NCBI GenBank assembly: GCA_946631535.1
Contig: CAMPAF010000075.1
Coordinates: 1 to 11,096, forward strand
Length of the DNA stretch: 11,096 nt
From: an uncultured Verrucomicrobiota bacterium
GTDB taxonomy: Bacteria > Verrucomicrobiota > Kiritimatiellia > RFP12 > UBA1067
Direction of reading: 5' to 3'
Every line of letters begins with the position of its first letter. Positions within the stretch are counted from its first letter, which is position 1. Both the position numbers and the translations under genes were made by a program. Under the pieces are notes generated by a model. The model was not told the DNA's origin. It ran no database searches and saw only the letters and a program-made list of their open reading frames with translations. Positions 5,724 to 11,096 of this stretch are shown piece after piece.

Positions 5724-6966
5724 GGCATTCACCTTGTTCGTTTTCGTTGCCGCCGTCGGCGGATTTTTCGTCTTTGAAAAGCTTTCTGGACATCGCGTCC
5801 CACTCGTCCACGATCGCCTCGCTGCGCCCCTCCGCGCGCACGACGATGCGGTTGAAGTCGAGCGCGTCCGGGAAGTCGCGGTTGTATATGAACCGCGTCT
5901 TGTGCGCATTTGGCCGCGCCGAGAACCGCTTCACGGAATCGATCAGCAGCACCGCCAGGAAATACGTGGACCTTGGCACCTTCAGCATGCGGGAGAGCTC
6001 GCCGACGATTTCCCTCGAGCGGCCGGGGTTGGCCCGCGCCATGGCCGCGTACAGCGTCGCGGCGCGAAGGCCGTTGGCCACCTCGATCCCGCGGCCGTGC
6101 ATCGCGTTCTCGTACCGGTCGAGGACCGACAGGTACTTCCACGTCGAAGACTTCTCCCCGCCGTCCGACGCGATGAACGCCGCCAGATCCGGCAGGAGAT
6201 CCCCCAGCAGGCCGAAGCGGTACATCATCCGGAACGCCACCTCGGACTTGCCGTACGGGAACAGGCGGAATACCTCTTCGCAAAGGCGCGGCACCGCCGC
6301 AGTCATGATGCAGGAATGGAGCTTGCGGATCGCCCGTTCGGTAGACCGCTCTATCGCGAAGTCTAGCCTAGACGCGAACTTGACTGCCCGCATCATGCGG
6401 ACAGGATCCTCGCGGAACCGTATCATCGGATCGCCGATGGAGCGGATGAGCCGCTTCTTGAGGTCCTTGAGGCCGCCCACCCAGTCGATCACCGCGAACG
6501 TCTTGATGTCGTAGAAGAGCCCGTTCACCGTGAAGTCGCGCCGGTAGGCGTCCGTCTCCGGCGTGCCGAACGTGTTGTCCTCGAAAGGGCCCTCCGCCGC
6601 ATGCTCGATGATCTCGCCGACCGTCTGCGACTCGCGCCTGAAGGTCGCCGTCTCGATCACCTTGTCCCCGAAGCGCACATGCGCCAGGCGGAACCTGCGG
6701 CCGATCAGGAAGCAGTTGCGGAACGCGCGCTTCACCTCGTTCGGCTTGGCGCTGGTGCCCACGTCGAAGTCCTTCGGCTGCCGCCCCAGGAGGAGGTCGC
6801 GGACGCCCCCGCCGACCAGATACGCCTCGTATCCGAGGCTGGAGAGACGGTACAGCACGCGCAACGCGTCCGGATCGATGTTCTTGCGGGAAATGCAGTG
6901 ATCCGGCCGCGCGCAGACCACGGGGCCGAGTGCCTTTCTCACTTTTCTGCCAAAGATGCCGAACAT
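5710..6966 (-). CDS. pcnB: poly(A) polymerase I (PcnB-type nucleotidyltransferase)
   Basis: The 418-residue product is a class II nucleotidyltransferase that adds poly(A) tails to RNA 3' ends, which in other bacteria promotes RNA decay. The head domain shows HCISRKNID (23-31), AYLVGGGVRDLLLG (48-61), the catalytic aspartates in KDFDV (65-69), and IGRRFRLAHVRFG (88-100); the RRFR element is typical of PcnB rather than tRNA CCA-adding enzymes. RRDFTVNGL (142-150) and REDPVRMMRAVKFASRLDF (185-203) follow, then an all-helical C-terminal body. Length is close to the family norm, and the acidic C-terminus ends inside the next gene (14-nt overlap). ATG 6966 has no Shine-Dalgarno but has an extended -10 promoter 11 nt upstream. 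The gene is divergent from the glycosyltransferase. A CCA-adding function cannot be fully excluded from sequence reading alone. Confidence 0.9.
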   Translation of the reverse strand: MFGIFGRKVRKALGPVVCARPDHCISRKNIDPDALRVLYRLSSLGYEAYLVGGGVRDLLLGRQPKDFDVGTSAKPNEVKRAFRNCFLIGRRFRLAHVRFGDKVIETATFRRESQTVGEIIEHAAEGPFEDNTFGTPETDAYRRDFTVNGLFYDIKTFAVIDWVGGLKDLKKRLIRSIGDPMIRFREDPVRMMRAVKFASRLDFAIERSTERAIRKLHSCIMTAAVPRLCEEVFRLFPYGKSEVAFRMMYRFGLLGDLLPDLAAFIASDGGEKSSTWKYLSVLDRYENAMHGRGIEVANGLRAATLYAAMARANPGRSREIVGELSRMLKVPRSTYFLAVLLIDSVKRFSARPNAHKTRFIYNRDFPDALDFNRIVVRAEGRSEAIVDEWDAMSRKLFKDEKSADGGNENEQGECHERK

Positions 6967-6977
6967 GAATTCGTGAT

Positions 6978-7006
6978 ATTATGCCAAAAACGCCCTGAGG
7001 AATCAA
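6978..7006 (-). promoter_or_regulatory. pcnB promoter
   Basis: TTGATT (7006-7001) and CATAAT (6983-6978) are separated by 17 nt, with TGG directly before the -10. The -10 ends 11 nt before ATG 6966, so the 5' UTR would be only about 4 nt. No Shine-Dalgarno is present in that space. Confidence 0.6.
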
Positions 7007-7032
7007 GTGCGCTCCCGCGCTTGGCCGATTTT

Positions 7033-7041
7033 TGGTATAAT
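7033..7041 (+). promoter_or_regulatory. extended -10 promoter of the glycosyltransferase gene
   Basis: TGG followed by a consensus TATAAT (7036-7041) lies 9 nt before ATG 7051; the intervening bases are C-rich and offer no Shine-Dalgarno. No convincing -35 is seen at 16-18 nt spacing. The transcript would be leaderless or nearly so. It is back-to-back with the pcnB promoter within an 84-bp gap. Confidence 0.6.
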
Positions 7042-7050
7042 TCCCCCGCA

Positions 7051-8064
7051 ATGAGGCTTTCAATCGTAATACCTGTCCTGAACTCCGAGCGGACCCTGGG
7101 CGAATGCCTGGAGGCGATCGCCGCCCAGACGCTTCCGCGCGGCGAGTACGAGATCGTTCTGGCCGATGCGGGCTCCGCCGATCGCACGCTGGAGATCGCG
7201 CGCGCCGCAGGTGTCGACCGGATCGTGCCCAACCAGCTCAAGACAGGCGAGGCGGGAAAGACCGCAGGCATCAAGGCCGCAACGGGCGACATCATCGCGC
7301 TCGTGGACAGCGACAACATCCTGCCGTCTCCCGACTGGCTCGAGCGCATGCTGGCCCCCTTCTCCGACCCGGAAGTCCTCGCCACCGAGCCCATCGCCTA
7401 CACCTCCCGCCCCAAAGATCCCGCCCTGACGCGCTATTTCGCCCTTCTGGGCATGAACGACCCAATCTGCCTCTTCACGCGCAACTACGACCGCACCTGC
7501 GCCATCACCGGCAAGTGGACTGGCCTGGACATCGAGACAGAGGACAAGGGCGACTGGCTGAAGCTGCGCCTTGCCGCCAATGCCCTTCCCACCATCGGAG
7601 CGAACGGATTCGTATTCAGGCGAACCCTTCTCGACGGCGCGAACTGGGATCCCTACCTTTTCGACATCGACATCCTCTACGAGCGCATCCGCCGCGACGG
7701 CTCAGCCGTGGTGGCAAAGGTAAAGACCGGCATAGTGCACCTCTACTGCTCAAGGCTGCGCGATTTCGCGTGCAAGCAGCGCCGCCGCATCCGAGACTTC
7801 CTGTTCTTCGCGCAGGAAAAGCAGCGCACCTACCCGTGGGACAAGCAGCGCAAGACCGGCATAATCCTCTTCTGCCTCGCGACGGTGACGCTCATTCCCC
7901 TTCTCGTGCAGGCGATCGTCGGCTTCTGCCGCCGGCCGGACCGCGCATGGTTCTACCATGTGCCAGTATGCTGGATCACGCTCTGGATATACGGGTGGGG
8001 GACGGTTTCCAAGATGCTCGGCCGCCGCCAGGCTCCGGTGGACCGGAGCCAATGGCAGCGGTAG
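7051..8064 (+). CDS. family 2 glycosyltransferase with C-terminal membrane helices
   Basis: The 337-residue product is a GT-A fold glycosyltransferase that would transfer a sugar from a nucleotide-sugar at the inner face of the membrane. Visible motifs are SIVIPVLNSERTL (4-16), ADAGSADRTLEIA (39-51), the metal/nucleotide-binding DSD in ALVDSDN (83-89), IGANGFVFRR (182-191) and the downstream acidic FDID (204-207). Two hydrophobic segments near the end (about 270-292 and 299-318) anchor it in the membrane. ATG 7051 is chosen because the protein then begins directly with the first beta strand, the extended -10 box sits 9 nt upstream, and upstream codons show no glycosyltransferase character. 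The acceptor is unknown; nothing nearby indicates a polysaccharide cluster, so it stands as an orphan. The gene converges on the M14 peptidase with a 7-nt gap. Confidence 0.88.
   Translation: MRLSIVIPVLNSERTLGECLEAIAAQTLPRGEYEIVLADAGSADRTLEIARAAGVDRIVPNQLKTGEAGKTAGIKAATGDIIALVDSDNILPSPDWLERMLAPFSDPEVLATEPIAYTSRPKDPALTRYFALLGMNDPICLFTRNYDRTCAITGKWTGLDIETEDKGDWLKLRLAANALPTIGANGFVFRRTLLDGANWDPYLFDIDILYERIRRDGSAVVAKVKTGIVHLYCSRLRDFACKQRRRIRDFLFFAQEKQRTYPWDKQRKTGIILFCLATVTLIPLLVQAIVGFCRRPDRAWFYHVPVCWITLWIYGWGTVSKMLGRRQAPVDRSQWQR
8031..8050. repeat. perfect 8-bp GC-rich hairpin at the end of the glycosyltransferase gene
   Basis: GGCTCCGG (8031-8038) and CCGGAGCC (8043-8050) pair perfectly around a 4-nt TGGA loop. 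It lies inside the last codons of the glycosyltransferase, just before the convergent stop codons. Neither strand has a T tract after it, so it is not a classic intrinsic terminator. It may slow polymerase or protect mRNA 3' ends. Confidence 0.5.
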
Positions 8065-8081
8065 CCCGGCATCAGTCCGGG
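8065..8081. repeat. small inverted repeat spanning the convergent gene junction
   Basis: CCCGG (8065-8069) and CCGGG (8077-8081) can pair around a 7-nt loop. The element begins directly after the TAG of the glycosyltransferase and contains the TGA of the peptidase gene (8074-8072). There is no T tract. Five pairs alone are weak evidence for function. Confidence 0.3.
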
Positions 8082-9286
8082 AACACCTTGTCGTCGCCGC
8101 GCACGACGAACGGCCGCTCCAGCCCGTCCGCGAGGTATTCGCGGAGCGCCACGAACACGGGCTCCATCAGCTCGTCGAAGGTGTACGTGCGCGTGGGCTT
8201 CACCCGCGGCGGCTTGATTGGCCTGTCGAACGACACGGAGCACTCGAGCGTGAGCGCGATCGCGCCCGAGGCGAGCGCCAGCACTGTGTTGAGGTTGATC
8301 GTGCCGCGCGGCGTGCGGTTCTCCTTCGGCTTGTTCGGATTGAGCCCTTCCCTGTAGATGGCGGCATTTACGCGGTCGGAGATCGCGTTCGCGCGAGCCA
8401 CCTTCTCCGGCACGTCGATCGCGCCTGGCGTGAGGATCGTGGGCGCGTACTCGTAGGAGTGGCCGTTCAGGATGGCGTCCACGCGCCAGCGCTCCGCCAG
8501 CTGCAGGAGCGCGCGGCCCTCCGCCGTGCGGATGTGGCCCGGGGCGGCGTCGTGCATGATGTTGAATCCGTCTGCGTTAGGATAGCCGCCGGGGTAGGAC
8601 ACCTTGTCGAGCGGCAGCGGGAACCATGACTTGCTGCCGCGCCAGCCGATCAGGGAGCCGTCCTTCCACGTGCCCTGGGAGGCGGCGCGGAATTCCTGCC
8701 ACCCGAGGCCGTGCAGGTGGTCTGGCGAGATGGCGCGGCCGTCCATGTTCGCGCATGGCACCACGATGAAGCGGTACTTCGATATTAGACCCATGAGCTC
8801 AGGATATGACCTGCCGCGGAAGTCGGTTCCCGTCTCGAGCATCTTGACGAGGTTCATCGCGCCCGCCACGCACTCCGGCTCCGCGCCGTGTATGCCCGCC
8901 ACGAACAGGAACGTCTGCTTCGCCGGCGGCGGATTGCCCATGTAGTTCTTCCAAGTCGTGGAGGACGACCCGGCGGACCAGTTGGTCTGCGGCGGCGCGT
9001 CGTTGAAGTCGCCGTAGAAGAGAGCGTAGACCGGATATCCCAGCGGCGTGTGCGCGATCACCTCCTTGCGCGAGCACTTCCTGGCACCTTCGCAGAGCTC
9101 CATGATCTCCTGCGGGCGCACCTTCCAGAAGTCTGGACGCGGCGCGAGGCCCGGAATCTCTATCGGCTTGAAGCGCGTGGGACGGATGTCCTTCCGCCCT
9201 GAGTCCGCCGCGCTCGCACCGCCTGCCGCAAGGACCGGCACCGCCGCGCCAGCCGCAAGGCTCGTCATGAATTCTCGCCTGTTCAT
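8072..9286 (-). CDS. Tat-exported M14-family zinc carboxypeptidase-like protein
   Basis: The 404-residue product starts with a twin-arginine signal: NRREFM (2-7), a hydrophobic stretch (about 8-24) and a likely cleavage after ASA near residue 26. Export of the folded enzyme is therefore expected. The mature part carries M14 metallopeptidase features: the zinc ligands His133 and Glu136 in GIHGAEPE, the substrate-binding NMDGR (180-184) matching the family's N.DGR stretch, a third zinc ligand His276 in NGHSYEY, and a candidate catalytic Glu348 in TLECSVS. M14 enzymes remove C-terminal residues from peptides or cleave peptidoglycan stem peptides; the substrate here is unknown. ATG 9286 is chosen because the Tat motif begins at once and AAGGA (9298-9294) lies 7 nt upstream. 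A promoter and a palindrome lie in its roughly 50-nt 5' UTR region. It is divergent from mtaB. Confidence 0.85.
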   Translation of the reverse strand: MNRREFMTSLAAGAAVPVLAAGGASAADSGRKDIRPTRFKPIEIPGLAPRPDFWKVRPQEIMELCEGARKCSRKEVIAHTPLGYPVYALFYGDFNDAPPQTNWSAGSSSTTWKNYMGNPPPAKQTFLFVAGIHGAEPECVAGAMNLVKMLETGTDFRGRSYPELMGLISKYRFIVVPCANMDGRAISPDHLHGLGWQEFRAASQGTWKDGSLIGWRGSKSWFPLPLDKVSYPGGYPNADGFNIMHDAAPGHIRTAEGRALLQLAERWRVDAILNGHSYEYAPTILTPGAIDVPEKVARANAISDRVNAAIYREGLNPNKPKENRTPRGTINLNTVLALASGAIALTLECSVSFDRPIKPPRVKPTRTYTFDELMEPVFVALREYLADGLERPFVVRGDDKVFPD

Positions 9287-9315
9287 CTCATGTTCCTTTC
9301 CATAGATCGCCCACC

Positions 9316-9328
9316 ACCTGTCACAGGT
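9316..9328. promoter_or_regulatory. 13-bp palindrome in the 5' UTR of the M14 peptidase gene
   Basis: ACCTGT and ACAGGT flank one central base, a perfect dyad. It sits roughly 9 to 21 nt downstream of the predicted transcription start of the peptidase gene, where a bound repressor could block elongation. It could equally act as an RNA hairpin, although a 1-nt loop is not favourable and would open one or two pairs. Confidence 0.35.
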
Positions 9329-9343
9329 TTTCGGCATGCGTCT

Positions 9344-9372
9344 ATTATCGCATGTTCTTCCGAATCGTGCAA
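9344..9372 (-). promoter_or_regulatory. promoter of the M14 peptidase gene
   Basis: TTGCAC (9372-9367) and GATAAT (9349-9344) are separated by 17 nt, with TG at the extended -10 position. Transcription would start near 9337, leaving about 50 nt before ATG 9286. Confidence 0.6.
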
Positions 9373-9384
9373 GGGCGCCGTTTA

Positions 9385-9393
9385 TGGTATCAT
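9385..9393 (+). promoter_or_regulatory. extended -10 promoter of mtaB
   Basis: TGG followed by TATCAT (9388-9393) lies 8 nt before GTG 9402, with no Shine-Dalgarno in between and no clear -35. If real, the in-frame ATG at 9384 would lie within the promoter and could not be the start codon. Confidence 0.5.
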
Positions 9394-9401
9394 GTCCCCG
9401 C

Positions 9402-10550
9402 GTGAAGATAGCGTTCCAGACATTCGGGTGCCGGCTGAACCGGGCCGAGGCACTTGACCAGGAGGCAAGGTATGCGGCCGAGGGCCACGAGATCGTCGCC
9501 GTCGACGATACCTGTCCGCCGGACGTCATCGTCGTCAGAGGCTGCTCCGTCACTGCAAAGGCCGAACGCGATTGCCGCAAGGCCATAGCCCACCTCCGTG
9601 CACGCTTCCCGTCCACGAGGATAGAACTGACTGGCTGCCTCGCCGGCGCAAGCGAAGCGCCATCGGAGGACGCCGCCACGCAGACGATTCCCACCCGCAC
9701 GGCACGCGCGTACCTGAAGGTGCAGGACGGCTGTTCCTGCAAGTGCGCCTTCTGCATCGTCCCGTCGTTCCGCGGCCCGCAGCGCTCTGTCCCCTTCGCG
9801 CAGGCGCTCTCCCGCGCGAGGGCATTCTTTGAAGCCGGATACCGCGAGATCGTCGTCACAGGATGCAATCTCGCGCTCTACCGCGACGCCGGACGAGGAC
9901 TCGCCGATCTCCTCTCCTCGTTGGCAGACCTGCCTGTGCGCGTGCGGCTCAGTTCGCTCGAACCTGGGGTTTGCGATGCCGCTATCCTGGATGCCTTTGC
10001 CTCCCGTCCCAACATCTGCCGGTTCCTCCACCTCTCTGTCCAGTCCGGCGCCGACCACATCCTCAAGCGCATGGGCAGGCCATACGAGATCGCCGACGTA
10101 GACAGCTTCTGCTACGCCGCCGTGGAGCGGCTTGGCCCGCGCATCGCCCTCGGCGCCGACATCATAACCGGCTACCCGGGCGAGACCGACGCAGACTTCG
10201 CCGCCACGCGCGACTTCATCTCGCGCCATCCCTTCTCCAACCTGCACGTATTTCCCTACTCGGAGCGGCCAGGTACCGCCGCAGCGGCAATGGACGGTGC
10301 GGTGCCCGTTGCCGTGCGGAGAACTCGCGCAAAGGAACTGGATGCCATCGGCGCAGCCCAGCGCAAGGCTTTTGCCGCCTCGTTCCTCGGACGGAACGTC
10401 GAGGTCTGCATCGAGCGCGGCAACACCGGCTGGACCGCCGAGTACCTGAAGTGCGCCTTTCCCGACACCGCTGTCAAACTCCGGCGGCGAAGCCTCGTCC
10501 AAGGACGTGTCATCGGCGTCGAAGGCGACTCGCTCGTAGCAGATGTCTGA
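9402..10550 (+). CDS. mtaB: MiaB-like radical SAM tRNA methylthiotransferase (MtaB type)
   Basis: The 382-residue product belongs to the methylthiotransferase family; MtaB converts t6A to ms2t6A at position 37 of tRNAs reading ANN codons. The N-terminal domain has the three auxiliary-cluster cysteines: Cys10 in FGCRLN, Cys48 in RGCSVT and Cys79 in TGCLAG. The radical SAM motif C-x3-C-x2-C is Cys111, Cys115 and Cys118. Further family signatures are the stretch beginning ALGADIITGYPGETD, VFPYSERPGTAA, and a short C-terminal TRAM-like segment (about 328-382, with GWTAEYLKC). Start GTG 9402 gives the usual MKIAFQTFGC beginning. Only 31 residues separate the third cysteine from the radical SAM motif, compared with about 70 in E. 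coli MiaB, which explains much of the short total length. MtaB is favoured over MiaB or RimO by the FGCRLNRAE and CSVTAKAERDC stretches. Confidence 0.87.
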   Translation: MKIAFQTFGCRLNRAEALDQEARYAAEGHEIVAVDDTCPPDVIVVRGCSVTAKAERDCRKAIAHLRARFPSTRIELTGCLAGASEAPSEDAATQTIPTRTARAYLKVQDGCSCKCAFCIVPSFRGPQRSVPFAQALSRARAFFEAGYREIVVTGCNLALYRDAGRGLADLLSSLADLPVRVRLSSLEPGVCDAAILDAFASRPNICRFLHLSVQSGADHILKRMGRPYEIADVDSFCYAAVERLGPRIALGADIITGYPGETDADFAATRDFISRHPFSNLHVFPYSERPGTAAAAMDGAVPVAVRRTRAKELDAIGAAQRKAFAASFLGRNVEVCIERGNTGWTAEYLKCAFPDTAVKLRRRSLVQGRVIGVEGDSLVADV

Positions 10551-10612
10551 TGCGGGAGGGTCGCGCTCCTGCGCGACCGTTTGCGGGAGGGTCGCGCTCC
10601 CGCGCGACCGTT
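10551..10612. repeat. two tandem copies of a 31-bp GC-rich hairpin repeat
   Basis: Copy 1 (10551-10581) and copy 2 (10582-10612) are directly adjacent and differ at one base (T10570 versus C10601), which falls in the loop. In each copy GGTCGCGC and GCGCGACC form a perfect 8-bp stem around a 4-nt loop (TCCT or TCCC); stems are 10559-10566/10571-10578 and 10590-10597/10602-10609. The first copy begins directly after the mtaB stop. No T tract follows on the plus strand. The form resembles REP-like dispersed extragenic elements; other copies cannot be checked from this window. Confidence 0.75.
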
Positions 10613-10624
10613 GCGAAATACAAC

Positions 10625-10675
10625 AAAAAAAAGTGGCCCTTCCGCCGTGTGTTGGGGGGGGGGAGCGGAAGGGCC
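10625..10675 (-). terminator. strong intrinsic terminator of the minus-strand gene at 10734-11096
   Basis: GGCCCTTCCGC (10635-10645) and GCGGAAGGGCC (10665-10675) form a perfect 11-bp stem. Read on the minus strand, the stem is followed after AC by eight T residues (10632-10625). The 19-nt loop contains a run of ten G on the plus strand (10654-10663). It lies about 58 nt after the TGA of the minus-strand gene. On the plus strand there is no T tract, so it does not serve mtaB as a classic terminator. Confidence 0.85.
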
Positions 10676-10733
10676 GGACGGTCCAGGAGAAAGGGGGAGG
10701 AACCTGGATCCGCCCAAATTTGTGGATAGTATA

Positions 10734-11096
10734 TCAGAAAGCGTCCGCCGCGTCACTCACTTTCTGCTTGCGTTTTTCGGCCGCGTTCTTGCGGACCTCA
10801 TTGCGCATTTCCTCGTACTCGTCGGCAGCCAGGCGCACCACGGAGTTGTCCCACGCCGAGATCACCGTCTCGTAGTCGTCGGACGAGCCGTAGAGGCAGA
10901 CCGTGACGTAGCGATCCGGGGCGACGTCGAACGCATAGCACGGACGGAACCAGCTGCATAGCCGCGCCCACGTCTGGTAGCGCTTCTCCAGCGCCTCGAT
11001 GAGGTAGTGGCGGCGCCAGTTGCTGCCCGGCTCGACGGCCTCCTTCGCGCACGCGCAAACCTTCACGACCTTGTGGGTCTTCGGCGTCACGTACAC
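10734..11096 (-). CDS. unknown protein, C-terminal part (5' end at or beyond window edge)
   Basis: An open frame enters from the right edge and ends at TGA 10736-10734, giving 121 codons. The first codon at the edge happens to be GTG, but nothing shows it is the start, so the gene is treated as 5'-truncated. The product is rich in Cys, Trp, Tyr and Arg in its first 70 residues (for example KVCACAKEA, SNWRRHYLIEAL, WARLCSWFRPCY) and has an acidic/hydrophobic middle. It ends in a highly charged, probably helical or coiled-coil tail (ADEYEEMRNEVRKNAAEKRK). No signal peptide or membrane segment is visible in this part. I do not recognise a family. The codon bias matches the neighbours, and a strong terminator at 10625-10675 follows, which supports a real transcribed gene. 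Confidence 0.7.
   Translation of the reverse strand: MYVTPKTHKVVKVCACAKEAVEPGSNWRRHYLIEALEKRYQTWARLCSWFRPCYAFDVAPDRYVTVCLYGSSDDYETVISAWDNSVVRLAADEYEEMRNEVRKNAAEKRKQKVSDAADAF

Noticed and set aside
5724..5909. Longer N-terminus for the YfgM-like protein (start at 5909)
   Set aside because: The added residues are Arg/Ser/Thr-rich, antithetical to the signal-anchor layout, and lie fully inside pcnB; ATG 5723 has a ribosome binding site.
9336..9401. Longer N-terminus for mtaB starting at 9336 or at ATG 9384
   Set aside because: The extra residues do not fit the family, whose members begin directly with the FxTFGC strand, and the extended -10 box overlaps ATG 9384.
8072..9868. Longer N-terminus for the M14 peptidase (start at 9868)
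   Set aside because: It would cross the promoter region and run antisense through mtaB, and it would bury the Tat signal that begins at ATG 9286.
9863..10961. Plus-strand frames running through the hairpin repeats with GRAPARP- and RSRAT-like text
   Set aside because: This text is the translation of the 31-bp repeat itself, and the frames overlap mtaB or the minus-strand gene out of frame; they are artefacts of the repeat.
1..11096. Mobile elements, CRISPR array, tRNA genes or a defence system
   Set aside because: No transposase, integrase, regularly spaced repeats, tRNA-like cloverleaf or defence-type domains were seen; the only tandem repeat is the two-copy hairpin at 10551-10612.

Overview
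The window is a GC-rich bacterial chromosome segment with dense, mostly minus-strand genes. An ECF-type sigma factor paired with a Ser/Thr kinase, a PcnB-type poly(A) polymerase, a Tat-dependent M14 peptidase and a tandem GC-rich hairpin repeat together suggest an uncultured member of the PVC group (Kiritimatiellota/Lentisphaerota/Verrucomicrobiota-like). This assignment is an inference from gene style; there is no phylogenetic marker here that I could test. No tRNA, rRNA, CRISPR array, transposase or phage gene was seen.

Layout. (1) Positions 1-170: the 5' part of a small secreted protein gene on the minus strand, behind a 165-nt leader. The leader carries a good promoter (342-370), a long-range 17-bp helix (210-325) and a competing terminator hairpin ending in nine U (187-256), just upstream of the ribosome binding site. 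It looks like an uncharacterised riboswitch or attenuator. (2) Positions 462-4712: a tightly packed minus-strand operon, in transcription order: a two-helix membrane protein with a degenerate spermidine-synthase-like domain plus TPRs, a lipoprotein, a membrane-anchored Ser/Thr kinase, and an ECF-type sigma factor. Junctions are 4-nt overlaps or gaps of 1 to 6 nt. (3) Positions 4761-6966: pcnB and a YfgM-like membrane TPR protein with a Lys/Ala/Pro-rich tail, overlapping by 14 nt. They could feed into the same transcript as (2). (4) Positions 7051-8064: a family 2 glycosyltransferase, divergent from pcnB. (5) Positions 8072-9286: a Tat-exported M14-type zinc carboxypeptidase, convergent with the glycosyltransferase. 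(6) Positions 9402-10550: an MtaB-type tRNA methylthiotransferase, divergent from the peptidase. (7) Positions 10551-10733: two tandem 31-bp hairpin repeats and a strong minus-strand terminator. (8) Positions 10734-11096: the C-terminal part of an unrecognised minus-strand gene.

A pattern shared across the window is an extended -10 promoter (TGG followed by a TATAAT-like hexamer) only 8 to 11 nt before the start codon of four genes that lack a Shine-Dalgarno sequence: pcnB, the glycosyltransferase, mtaB and the TPR gene that heads the sigma/kinase operon. This predicts leaderless mRNAs. The secreted protein and the M14 peptidase, in contrast, have real 5' UTRs and clear ribosome binding sites.
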